This document shows, piece after piece, positions 7,463 through 14,733 of a stretch of 24,757 nucleotides of DNA. Under the pieces are notes generated by a model. That model made no database searches. It was given only the letters and a program-made list of their open reading frames with translations, and had not been told where the DNA came from. Both the position numbers and the translations under genes were made by a program. The DNA is from Planctomycetes bacterium UBA1662 (GTDB lineage Bacteria > Planctomycetota > UBA8108), in contig DCKY01000231.1 in NCBI GenBank assembly GCA_002320775.1, positions 18,198-42,954 of the forward strand. The letters run 5' to 3'. How positions within the stretch are numbered: the stretch's first letter is position 1; each line of letters begins with the position of its first letter.

Positions 7463-8788
7463 GTGATAGTTCTGAAGTTTGGCGGTACATCAGTAGGTAG
7501 CTCGTCTGCGATCAGGCGGGTGGGCTCCATCATCCAGGAGAGGCTCGAGAGGCAGCCCTTCGTCGTGGTTTCAGCCGTGGGCGGTGTTACCGACCGGTTG
7601 TTCGAGCTACGTGATCTCTGCCTGGAGGAGCAGGCCTGGGAGGACTCCTTTGCGAGCCTCTGTGGGATTCATCGTACGATTCTGGAGGAGCTGGAGCTCG
7701 ACGTTCAGCTTGTAGATGGGCTGCTGGAGGAGCTGAAAGGCTTGCTTGGAGAGCTCGCTGCAGCCGGAGAGTGCACTCCCCAAGCGCTCGATCACCTGGT
7801 CTCTTTTGGCGAGAGGATGTCTTCTCGGCTTGTCTCCGGCCACCTGCGGAGCCTGGGAATAGAATCCTGTGCGGTCGATGCCTTCGACGCGGGCCTGGTA
7901 ACTGATAGTCGTTTCCAGAGGGCTCGTCCCCTGGCTGATGTTAACTCGAGAATCCAGGAGGCCTGCCGCTCTCTTGCCGGAGTGGTTGTAGCCACCGGTT
8001 ACATAGCCCGCGATGAAGAGGGGAACATCACCACCCTGGGCCGCGGGGGAAGTGACTACACCGCATCCATTTTCGGTGCGGCTCTCGGCTCCGAGGAAAT
8101 CCAGATCTGGACAGACGTAGACGGGGTCATGACCGCTGACCCGAGGATCGTGGAGAATGCGCGTCCCCTGGCGACTCTCTCCTTCGAGGAGGCCGCCGAG
8201 CTCGCTTTTTACGGGGCGAGAGTCATTCATCCGGCCACCATGATTCCCGCCGTCGATCAGGATATACCTATTCGCGTCCTCAACACCCACAGACCGGATT
8301 TCCCCGGGACTCTCATCCTGGCGGATCTCGCAGAGGATGCCCTCGGGGTGAAATCGATCACCAGCAAATCCCACGTTAGCGTAGTGAACGTCGTCGCTCC
8401 ACGCATGCTTGACCAATACGGCTTCCTCGCCAGGGTCGCTGATGTATTCAGCCGCTTCGAGGTCGTGGTCGACATCATTGCCACCTCGGAGGTCAGTATC
8501 GCATTTACGACCCAGGGTGGGGGGCAGCTCGACTCCGCTATCGGCGAGCTCAAGGAGTTCTGCAGGGTGGATGTCTACCATGACCGGGAGCAGATCAGTG
8601 TCGTTGGTGAAGATATCAGGGATCGTATCGGGTTCGCCTCCGAGGTCTTCGATGTGCTGGGTGAATTGAAGGTGAATGTCGAGCTGATCTCCTTCGGGGC
8701 GACCAGGATCAATCTCAGCTTCCTGGTCGGCGAGGGCCAGGCGGCGGATGTCGTTCGCGGACTTCACAAGAGGTTATTTGAATCGTGA
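7463..8788 (+). CDS. lysC: Aspartate kinase, monofunctional LysC type
   Basis: This 441-residue enzyme phosphorylates aspartate, the first step toward lysine, threonine, methionine and diaminopimelate. The amino acid kinase domain shows KFGGTSVG (5-12), SFGERMSSRL, TTLGRGGSDYTA, IWTDVDGVMTADPRIV and YGARVIHPATM. The C-terminal part (about 300-441) holds two ACT domains (SVVNVVAPRM and QISVVGEDIRD regions), the usual site of feedback control by lysine or threonine. The overall layout is the LysC-like single-chain class rather than the alpha/beta class with an internal start. The start is GTG 7463, since the family N-terminus begins directly at MIVLKFGG. The stop TGA overlaps the GTG start of nadE, so the two genes are translationally coupled even though their pathways differ. 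Confidence 0.93.
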   Translation: MIVLKFGGTSVGSSSAIRRVGSIIQERLERQPFVVVSAVGGVTDRLFELRDLCLEEQAWEDSFASLCGIHRTILEELELDVQLVDGLLEELKGLLGELAAAGECTPQALDHLVSFGERMSSRLVSGHLRSLGIESCAVDAFDAGLVTDSRFQRARPLADVNSRIQEACRSLAGVVVATGYIARDEEGNITTLGRGGSDYTASIFGAALGSEEIQIWTDVDGVMTADPRIVENARPLATLSFEEAAELAFYGARVIHPATMIPAVDQDIPIRVLNTHRPDFPGTLILADLAEDALGVKSITSKSHVSVVNVVAPRMLDQYGFLARVADVFSRFEVVVDIIATSEVSIAFTTQGGGQLDSAIGELKEFCRVDVYHDREQISVVGEDIRDRIGFASEVFDVLGELKVNVELISFGATRINLSFLVGEGQAADVVRGLHKRLFES

Positions 8789-10482
8789 AGATCGCCCTCG
8801 CCCAGCTCAATACGATCGTCGGGGATTGCGAAGGCAATCTTGCCAGGGTTCTCAGCTCCCTCGAGCGCGCAAGGGAGGAGGGTGTGGACCTGGTCGTATT
8901 CCCGGAGCAGACCCTGCCGGGCTACCCGGCGGAGGATCTTCTGGAGCGAGAGGATTTTATCGACCAGGTGCAGGATGTCTTCGAGAGGGCGGTGCAGGCA
9001 TGCCAGGGAATGGCGATGGTACTTGGCACAATCGTCCGTACCGACTGTCCTGAGGGCAAGCCCATCTACAATAGCGCGGCGCTTGTCCAGGACGGAGAGG
9101 TCCTGGGGTTCCAGCACAAGACCCTTCTGCCTACCTACGATGTTTTCGATGAGGCGCGGTATTTCTGTCCGGCCCGGGAACACCCTGTCTTTGAATTCAA
9201 GGGGAGGAAGCTGGCCCTTGCCATCTGCGAGGATCTCTGGAACCGTCCCGGTTTCTGCGTGGAGAATATGTACGACACCGATCCTGTCGAGAAATGGGTG
9301 GTGGATGGCGAAGCCGATCTGGTCATCGCGATTTCCGCCTCTCCCTTCAGCCTGGGTCGGCCTCGTTTTCGCCGGCGCCTGCTGGGGGAGATTGCAAGCT
9401 CAAGAGGGATCGACCTGGTCTATTGCAACCTGGTCGGCGGCAACACCTCCCTGGTATTCGATGGTACCAGTATCGCCCTCGGCGCGAAATCGGAGCTTCT
9501 GTCCCAGGCAAGCTCCTTCGATGAGGACTTCGTGGTTTTCGATCTCCCAGGGCGGGATGGGGAGGCCGGCGCAGCTCCAGCTGTTGCCGGTGCAGAGGAT
9601 TCCAGCGGCGAGGACCTTGAGCAGGCCTTTGGGGCCCTGGTGCTCGGGACGCGTGATTATCTGCAGAAGAGCGGCTTCAGGAAAGCGGTCCTTGGTCTCA
9701 GCGGCGGCATCGACTCGGCCCTGACCGCGGTTGTCGCCGCCGCGGCTCTCGGTCCGGAAAACGTGATTGGCGTCACCATGCCCTCCCGCTTCTCATCGGG
9801 CGGAAGCGTCAGTGACTCCCGGCAGCTGGCTGACAACCTGGGGATCTCTCTCGAAGAGATACCTATCGAGACCATTTTTTCTTCCGTTCTGGACACCCTG
9901 GACCCGGTTTTCGAGGGCCTTGAGGAGGATGTGACCGAGGAAAACATCCAGGCGCGCATCCGGGGCCTCCTGCTGATGGCGCTATCGAATAAGCTCAACG
10001 CCCTGCTGCTGACAACGGGCAATAAGTCGGAGCTGGCCGTAGGCTATTGCACCCTCTACGGCGATATGTCCGGAGGCCTGGCGGTCATATCCGACGTCCC
10101 GAAGACCCTGGTCTACCGGATCTCCGAGTGGCTCAATCGTGACGGCGAGGTGATTCCGGCCGCGATTATCGACAAGCCGCCCTCCGCCGAGCTGCGGCCG
10201 GATCAGAAAGACACGGACTCGCTGCCGCCTTATGACGTTCTCGATGCGATTCTCGAGGCCTATGTCGAAGAAGGCCATGGACTGCGGGAGGTTGTCGAGC
10301 TCGGCTTCGAAGAGGAGACGGTCGCGGGGATTCTCAGGATGGTGGACCTGAACGAATACAAGAGACTGCAGGCGGCGCCGGGCCTGCGAATTACATCGAA
10401 GGCCTTCGGGCCGGGACGGCGTTTCCCGGTCGTCAAGCGTCTCTCCCTCAAGAGGGAAGCGGAGAAGGACCCTGGAGCTTAA
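8785..10482 (+). CDS. nadE: Glutamine-dependent NAD+ synthetase
   Basis: This 565-residue two-domain enzyme makes NAD+ from deamido-NAD+, ATP and glutamine in the cytosol. The N-terminal nitrilase-type glutaminase domain has its catalytic triad: E41 (VVFPEQTLPGYP), K112 (HKTLLPTYDVFDEARYF) and C148 (LAICEDLW). The C-terminal synthetase domain has the PP-loop LGLSGGIDSALT (303-314) and later blocks TTGNKSELAVGY, DMSGGLAVISDVPKT and PPSAELRPDQKDTDSLPPY. The presence of both domains means glutamine rather than ammonia is the nitrogen source. The GTG start at 8785 overlaps the lysC stop; MKIALAQLN is the family N-terminus. Length and motifs are complete. Confidence 0.95.
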   Translation: MKIALAQLNTIVGDCEGNLARVLSSLERAREEGVDLVVFPEQTLPGYPAEDLLEREDFIDQVQDVFERAVQACQGMAMVLGTIVRTDCPEGKPIYNSAALVQDGEVLGFQHKTLLPTYDVFDEARYFCPAREHPVFEFKGRKLALAICEDLWNRPGFCVENMYDTDPVEKWVVDGEADLVIAISASPFSLGRPRFRRRLLGEIASSRGIDLVYCNLVGGNTSLVFDGTSIALGAKSELLSQASSFDEDFVVFDLPGRDGEAGAAPAVAGAEDSSGEDLEQAFGALVLGTRDYLQKSGFRKAVLGLSGGIDSALTAVVAAAALGPENVIGVTMPSRFSSGGSVSDSRQLADNLGISLEEIPIETIFSSVLDTLDPVFEGLEEDVTEENIQARIRGLLLMALSNKLNALLLTTGNKSELAVGYCTLYGDMSGGLAVISDVPKTLVYRISEWLNRDGEVIPAAIIDKPPSAELRPDQKDTDSLPPYDVLDAILEAYVEEGHGLREVVELGFEEETVAGILRMVDLNEYKRLQAAPGLRITSKAFGPGRRFPVVKRLSLKREAEKDPGA

Positions 10483-10525
10483 GGCGACGAATAGTGAATC
10501 TCCAAATCTATCCAAGGAGCGAATG

Positions 10526-11857
10526 ATGAAGCGATACCTGGTTGTGCTTGGAATCCTGGTGACGGCCCAGTGCGGTCTGCAGGCTGAGGATACGATCAAC
10601 TGGCCGCAATTCCGCGGGCCGGGAGCCCGCGGCGTAGCTGAAGGGAAATCCCTGCCCTCCACCTGGAGCAAGACAGAAAATGTGAAGTGGAGTGTTCCGG
10701 TTCCGGGCCGGGGGTGGTCCTCGCCGGTGATCTGGGGGGACAAGGTCTTCCTGACCTCCGCGGTCAGCTCCGGTAAGGAGAAGGCGATCAAGAAGGGGCT
10801 CTATTTCGGAGGCAACGGAAAGGCCCCCTCGCCCAATCGTCATAGATGGATGATCTATTGCTTCAGCTTCGAGAGTGGAAAAAAGCTCTGGGAGCAGGAG
10901 GCGGATGCGGGCAAGCCGCTTACTCCGAGGCACATCAAGAACAACTACGCTCCCGAGACCCAGGTGACCGATGGCAATTTGGTCTATACCTATTTCGCTG
11001 ACCAGGGACTCTTCGCGCACGATTTCAAGGGGGACCTGAAATGGAAGCGGCCGACGAAGGCTTTCCCGACGCGCTACAATTGGGGTAGCGCCGCTTCTCC
11101 CGCTCTGCATGGCGATTTTATCTACATCCTCAATGACAACGAGAAGAGCTCTTTCATCGAGGCTATCGACAAGAAGACCGGCAAGACCTCCTGGCGCAAG
11201 GATCGGGATGAGAAGAGCAACTGGTCGACCCCCTTCGTCTGGAAGAACCCGCTTCGCACCGAGATCATCACGCCGGGAACCGGCAAGACCCGCTCCTATG
11301 GACTCGATGGAGAGCTCCTCTGGGAGCTCGTGGCTGACATGTCGTCGATTACTATCGCCACGCCCTTCACCGCTCATGGACTTCTCTACGTCACCTCCGG
11401 TTATGTCGGCGATGGCCGCAAGCCGATCTACGCCATTCGTCCGGGAGGGAAGGGCACGATCAACCTGAAGACGGGGGCGGGCGACAAGTCCATCGCCTGG
11501 CGTCAGCCCAAGGCGGCTCCCTACAATCCCTCGACCCTGGTGTACAAGGATCTGCTCTATGTTCTCTACGATTTCGGTTTCTTCGCCTGCTTCGATGCAA
11601 AGACCGGAGCTGAGGTCTATGGCAAGGTACGGGTGAGGGAGCGAGAGCGAACGCCCTTCACCTCCTCTCCCTGGGCCTATGGAGACAAGGTCTTCTGCCT
11701 GAGCGAAGATGGGGACTGTTTTGTCTACAAGGCCGGAAGAAAGCATGAGCTGCTGCGAGTCAACAAGCTCGATGAGCTGTGCATGGCGACGCCGGGCATG
11801 GCTCGCGGAAGTCTCTTCATCCGGACAGCATCCAGGCTCTACAGGATTTCCGAGTAG
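10526..11857 (+). CDS. Secreted PQQ-type beta-propeller protein (WPQFRGP family)
   Basis: A signal peptide (KR then a hydrophobic stretch to about residue 18, probable cleavage after LQA) leads into NWPQFRGP and LPSTWSKTENVKWSVPVPG. This opening is typical of the large planctomycete and verrucomicrobial family of outer-membrane-assembly/PQQ-like beta-propellers. Propeller blades recur with motifs such as GWSSPVIWGDKVFLTS, SFESGKKLWEQ, IEAIDKKTGKTSWRKD and CFDAKTGAEVYGK. The quinone-binding residues of true PQQ dehydrogenases were not identified, so function remains unknown: a scaffold or binding role in the periplasm is as likely as an enzyme. Two adjacent ATGs exist (10523, 10526); the second is preferred because AAGGAG (10514-10519) lies six bases before it. 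It follows nadE by 43 bases. Confidence 0.8.
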   Translation: MKRYLVVLGILVTAQCGLQAEDTINWPQFRGPGARGVAEGKSLPSTWSKTENVKWSVPVPGRGWSSPVIWGDKVFLTSAVSSGKEKAIKKGLYFGGNGKAPSPNRHRWMIYCFSFESGKKLWEQEADAGKPLTPRHIKNNYAPETQVTDGNLVYTYFADQGLFAHDFKGDLKWKRPTKAFPTRYNWGSAASPALHGDFIYILNDNEKSSFIEAIDKKTGKTSWRKDRDEKSNWSTPFVWKNPLRTEIITPGTGKTRSYGLDGELLWELVADMSSITIATPFTAHGLLYVTSGYVGDGRKPIYAIRPGGKGTINLKTGAGDKSIAWRQPKAAPYNPSTLVYKDLLYVLYDFGFFACFDAKTGAEVYGKVRVRERERTPFTSSPWAYGDKVFCLSEDGDCFVYKAGRKHELLRVNKLDELCMATPGMARGSLFIRTASRLYRISE

Positions 11858-11886
11858 GGTAGGGTTCGTCGAGGAGATTGCACGAG

Positions 11887-12609
11887 ATGCCCGAGAAGCT
11901 TATCAGGATTACCCGCCGGCTGGTACGTGAGCTGGAGCCGCTGCGGTTCTCGGATCCCATCGCCTGCGTCTACAATCCGCTGGTCTACGCCCGCAGAGCC
12001 CATGAGCAGTACATTCGCCGGTTCGCGCGCAGGGGTGTGGAGTCTGTACTCCTGGGGATCAACGGCGGGCCTTTCGGGATGGCCCAGACAGGAGTCCCTT
12101 TCGGAGAGGTCCACCATGTGCGGGACTGGCTTGGGATAGAGGAGAAGATTGACAAGCCGCCCCAGGAGCATCCAAAGAGGCCGATCCAGGGATTTGATTG
12201 CACCCGCAGCGAGGTCAGCGGGGCCCGCCTGTGGGGCTGGGCCAAGGAGACCTTCGGCAAGCCGGAAAGCTTCTTCAGGCAGTTCTACATCGTGAATTTC
12301 TGCCCTCTCATCTTCATGGAGGAATCGGGGCGTAACCTGACCCCGGATCGCTGTCCTTGCGAGGTGCGCGGGAAGCTCTTCGAGATCTGCACCCGGGCCC
12401 TGAGAGATACGGTCGAATATCTTGGTCCCCGGCGAGTGATCGGTGTCGGAAACTTCGCCGAGGGTCGCGCCAGGGAATGCTTCGAGGATCTCCCGGTCGA
12501 GGTTGGGAAGGTGCTGCATCCCAGTCCACAGAGCCCCGCGGCCAACCGGGGCTGGGCGGAGGCGGCGCGCAGAGACTTTGAGAGATGCGGCGTGAAGCTG
12601 CCGGCCTGA
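11887..12609 (+). CDS. SMUG1-type uracil-DNA glycosylase
   Basis: This 240-residue protein matches the single-strand-selective monofunctional uracil-DNA glycosylase family, which removes uracil and 5-hydroxymethyluracil from DNA in base excision repair. The active-site block GINGGPFGMAQTGVPFGEV (57-75) is nearly identical to the animal SMUG1 motif, with N59 at the water-activating position. GFDCTRSEVSGARLWGW, VNFCPLIFM and the C-terminal HPSPQSPAANRGW, which carries the catalytic-loop His, also match. A TTG at 11878 is in frame, but ATG 11887 gives better spacing (10 bases) to GAGGAG at 11871-11876. The gene ends eight bases from the end of moaE on the other strand. The family is patchy in bacteria; it is better known from vertebrates. 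Confidence 0.9.
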   Translation: MPEKLIRITRRLVRELEPLRFSDPIACVYNPLVYARRAHEQYIRRFARRGVESVLLGINGGPFGMAQTGVPFGEVHHVRDWLGIEEKIDKPPQEHPKRPIQGFDCTRSEVSGARLWGWAKETFGKPESFFRQFYIVNFCPLIFMEESGRNLTPDRCPCEVRGKLFEICTRALRDTVEYLGPRRVIGVGNFAEGRARECFEDLPVEVGKVLHPSPQSPAANRGWAEAARRDFERCGVKLPA

Positions 12610-12617
12610 TTCGCGGC

Positions 12618-13031
12618 TCAGGAGCCCTCCAGCCACGCCTCGCTGCCGTCTTCGTATTGCTCGCGTTTCCAGACTGGGGCCTCTTCTTTCAGCCTGTCGA
12701 TCGCGTGGCGCAGGGCGGCGAAAGATTCCTCCCGGTGCGCTCCGCTCACGGCTATGAAGACGCTGGTCTCTCCGAGTTCGAGCCTCCCGATTCGGTGGAC
12801 GATCCGGGCCTGGACTCCAGGCCAGCGCTCGGCTATTTCGTCTTCGAGTTTTTCGATTTCTTTGCCGGCCATCGACTCGTAGGCGTGGTAGTCGATGGCG
12901 CTGACCGCTCGGCCAAGATTGGTATTTCGAACCGTTCCGGCAAAGGTGAGAACCGCTCCACTGTCGTTGCTGAGCACCTCGTCGATGACGGCCTTACAGT
13001 CAATCATCTCGCTCACGATCCGGTCGGCCAT
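12618..13031 (-). CDS. moaE: Molybdopterin synthase catalytic subunit MoaE
   Basis: This 137-residue protein is the large subunit of molybdopterin synthase, which adds two dithiolene sulfurs to precursor Z (cPMP) in molybdenum cofactor synthesis. Family blocks are clear: GAVLTFAGTVRN, AIDYHAYESMA, HRIGRLELGETSVFIAVSGAHR and RLKEEAPVWKRE, with the catalytic lysines K115 and K122. It starts one base after the moaD stop codon, so the two subunits are made as a coupled pair. It converges on the SMUG1-like gene with only 8 bases between stop codons and no visible terminator. Confidence 0.93.
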   Translation of the reverse strand: MADRIVSEMIDCKAVIDEVLSNDSGAVLTFAGTVRNTNLGRAVSAIDYHAYESMAGKEIEKLEDEIAERWPGVQARIVHRIGRLELGETSVFIAVSGAHREESFAALRHAIDRLKEEAPVWKREQYEDGSEAWLEGS

Positions 13032-13032
13032 C

Positions 13033-13296
13033 TCAACCTCCGCTCACCGGTGGAATGATGGCCAGCTCGGAGCCGTCTCGAACGGGGGTATCCGCCCCGG
13101 CGAATTCCTCATCGACTGCGATCCTGTAGGATGAGAGTTGTTTGCCGAGCCAGTCGTAGCGTTCTTTGAGCTTTTCTTCGGCGTCCGAGGCCGTGGCGGG
13201 GGAGTCAAGCTCGAGCTCTATTGAGCCTTCTCCCGCCAGCTCCCCTGCGATGGCGAAGAAGAGAACCCGGATTCTGAGGGTCTGGTCCTGCATCAT
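13033..13296 (-). CDS. moaD: Molybdopterin synthase sulfur carrier subunit MoaD
   Basis: This 87-residue ubiquitin-like protein ends in PPVSGG; the terminal Gly-Gly is thiocarboxylated and donates sulfur within the MoaE/MoaD complex. The N-terminal strand LRIRVLFFAIAGELAG and the block GSELAIIPPVSGG match the family. Two adjacent Met codons (13296 and 13293) are possible starts. It directly precedes moaE. No promoter was identified in the short space between its start and the histone terminator at 13450. Confidence 0.9.
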   Translation of the reverse strand: MMQDQTLRIRVLFFAIAGELAGEGSIELELDSPATASDAEEKLKERYDWLGKQLSSYRIAVDEEFAGADTPVRDGSELAIIPPVSGG

Positions 13297-13407
13297 TACG
13301 ACTGCCGGATCGGCTCCATGAAGTGTCCTGAAAGGTTCAGGGAAATGAAAAGGTATTGTACCGGTTTCTCCCCGGGTGAGAAGAGAGGAGCCTGGCGGAG
13401 CGAGGAC

Positions 13408-13450
13408 AAAAAAAGAGCGAAGACGGAAGAAAAATCCATCTTCGCTCTTT
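13408..13450 (-). terminator. Rho-independent terminator of the histone-fold gene (minus strand)
   Basis: A perfect 12-bp stem (13412-13423 with 13439-13450, core AGAGCGAAGA/TCTTCGCTCT) and a 15-base loop are followed, in minus-strand direction, by a run of T (plus-strand A-run 13408-13414). It lies about 20 bases past the stop of the histone-like gene and isolates it from moaDE. Confidence 0.9.
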
Positions 13451-13470
13451 CAACTCGCTTTAGCGATCGA

Positions 13471-13677
13471 TCAGAGATCCGTATCTTTGACCGTCGAGCG
13501 CTTGTTGGCCTTGGCGCGGCCGATGGCGTCATCGAGAAGGGCGTAGACCTTGTCACTGACGGCTCCGATGAGCGCGCCTGAGGACATGGCTCCCTGTGAC
13601 TTGACGTAGGCTTTTACCTTACTGCCGACCACCAGATTATCCCTAGCCGCTGGAGCTGCTGGAGTTTCTTCGAACAT
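13471..13677 (-). CDS. Small bacterial histone-fold DNA-binding protein
   Basis: The 68-residue product resembles archaeal histones and the short bacterial histones such as Bdellovibrio Bd0055. Helix 1 is about 17-29 (VGSKVKAYVKSQG), and the long helix 2 is about 32-58 (SSGALIGAVSDKVYALLDDAIGRAKAN). Loop 2 carries the R-x-T-V-x-x-x-D pattern (R60, T62, D67), matching the histone RD clamp. The protein ends at D67-L68, so helix 3 is essentially missing. It probably binds DNA as a dimer in the nucleoid; the binding mode (bending or coating) cannot be judged. Start ATG 13677 is chosen over the longer frame from 13737 because a perfect AGGAGG lies ten bases upstream (13688-13693) and the added 20 residues have no histone character. 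It has its own strong terminator, consistent with a highly expressed single gene. Confidence 0.78.
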   Translation of the reverse strand: MFEETPAAPAARDNLVVGSKVKAYVKSQGAMSSGALIGAVSDKVYALLDDAIGRAKANKRSTVKDTDL

Positions 13678-13751
13678 CTCTTTACTTCCTCCTGAAATGA
13701 TTGTCAGCCCCCTGATTTGGCTTCCCGGCAACTTCAAAACAGTCTTCCGAG

Positions 13752-13774
13752 CCTTTCAATTCAGATCTGAAAGG
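13752..13774. promoter_or_regulatory. Inverted repeat upstream of the histone-fold gene
   Basis: CCTTTCA (13752-13758) and TGAAAGG (13768-13774) form a 7-bp inverted repeat, and the perfect 10-bp palindrome TCAGATCTGA (13761-13770) lies at its centre. It is about 75-97 bases upstream of the start codon, suited to an operator. No promoter hexamers are obvious, so the role is tentative. Confidence 0.4.
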
Positions 13775-13838
13775 TACCCGGTAACTCTTCTGAGATGAGC
13801 GAGATGTTTGGTCAGCGAACCTCCAAAACCTCTAAATT

Positions 13839-13861
13839 GCCCTGAAAACCGTTCTCAGGGC
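13839..13861. other. Hairpin-forming inverted repeat between the histone and zinc-ribbon genes
   Basis: GCCCTGA (13839-13845) pairs with TCAGGGC (13855-13861), and partial pairing continues inward. The T-tract on either side is short, so it may be a weak terminator for the minus-strand zinc-ribbon gene or part of the regulatory region. The surrounding 13740-13965 stretch is visibly more AT-rich than the flanking genes and holds no gene. Confidence 0.3.
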
Positions 13862-13965
13862 TTTCCGTTCAACATTACGGGAAGTCTGAATACAGGAAAA
13901 CCGTCAGGGTGTCAACCCGCGAATATCAAAAAACGCCTTCAGAAGCCCTGCAGAGCACGATTTTG

Positions 13966-14616
13966 CTAGTTTTCATTATTTCTGGGCCCTGCTTGCAGGC
14001 GTAGAATGTCCCTCTGCGGCGTCCTGGAGAGGGCCAGTCCAAGGCGTATAACCATCAGCAGCAAAAGAACTTCAAGAACCAGGGCTGAAATCGGTAAAAG
14101 AATGTTTTCGTTTGCCGCCTGATTCCAGAGCAGTTTTTTCCCACTGCAGAAAATTTGCCAGCTAAATAGAGCAATTCCCCAGAAAAGTGAGGATCTGAAG
14201 CGTCTTGTGAAGCCCATTCCCACGAGTGTCAGCACGATTCCAAGCAGGATATAGGCGAACCAATTCCAGTCCGCCGCCCAGTCTCCAAGAGGAAACCAGC
14301 CGACGGAAACAAGGCTCCAATGTCCCGGCCCGGCGCCTTCGGCGAGAGTTCCGGCTATTACCGAGATGATGCCCAGGATGATCAAAGCCAGGCCCCCGAG
14401 ATAGAGCCAGAAGTATTCCCCGGCACTCTTGCTGCAGTAGCCGCAGACCGAGCAATCGATGGGTTGCTCTTCTACGGGATGGCCGCAGTTCGGGCAGTTG
14501 GCGGTGAGCTTCTGTTCCGGTTGCACAGGGGACTTATATCCGCTTCTTTCCTTCGTGGCAAACCTGTGTTTTACCGCAGGGAAGCGGATTATGGAGGGCT
14601 TCGGCAGGACTTTCAA
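13966..14616 (-). CDS. Zinc-ribbon protein with four predicted membrane helices
   Basis: I do not recognise a named family. The product (up to 216 residues) has a zinc-ribbon-like N-terminal segment with two Cys pairs (CPNCGHPVEEQPIDCSVCGYC), then about four hydrophobic helices: YFWLYLGGLALIILGIISVI, WFAYILLGIVLTLVGMGF, LFWGIALFSWQIF and ILLPISALVLEVLLLLMV. It would sit in the inner membrane with the ribbon on one side. The start is uncertain: the frame opens with a TTG at 14616 with little ribosome binding site, while a GTG at 14526 would start shortly before the ribbon and give 186 residues. It is divergent from the FHA gene, with about 117 bases between them. Function unknown; zinc-ribbon membrane proteins of this type are common and mostly uncharacterised. 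Confidence 0.6.
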   Translation of the reverse strand: MKVLPKPSIIRFPAVKHRFATKERSGYKSPVQPEQKLTANCPNCGHPVEEQPIDCSVCGYCSKSAGEYFWLYLGGLALIILGIISVIAGTLAEGAGPGHWSLVSVGWFPLGDWAADWNWFAYILLGIVLTLVGMGFTRRFRSSLFWGIALFSWQIFCSGKKLLWNQAANENILLPISALVLEVLLLLMVIRLGLALSRTPQRDILRLQAGPRNNEN

Positions 14617-14686
14617 TCTTTCATCAGGGGCGTGTAGGCGCTACACTATCTATCTGAATCCCCAGCCGGTTCTGAGCCGGTAAAAG

Positions 14687-14728
14687 ATTGAAGTGAAGAT
14701 CCGGAAGTGAAGAGCCGGAAGTGAAGAG
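14687..14728 (+). repeat. Three 14-bp tandem repeats in the leader of the contractile-system operon
   Basis: Three head-to-tail 14-base units occupy 14687-14700 (ATTGAAGTGAAGAT), 14701-14714 and 14715-14728 (both CCGGAAGTGAAGAG). The last unit ends in the purine-rich ribosome binding site of the FHA gene (GAGGA, 14726-14730). Each copy therefore carries a Shine-Dalgarno-like GAAGxGAAGA. They might be regulator binding sites, ribosome standby sites, or slippage products. Confidence 0.75.
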
Positions 14729-14733
14729 GACGC

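Noticed and set aside
10508..11746. 412-codon minus-strand frame opposite the beta-propeller gene
   Set aside because: It mirrors a gene with a clear signal peptide and family motifs, and its own sequence has no recognisable domain; long antisense frames are expected at this GC content.
14642..14647. TACACT with TTTCAT 17 bases upstream as promoter of the contractile operon
   Set aside because: The -35 match is poor (two of six) and several similar pairs occur nearby, so it is not reported as a feature.
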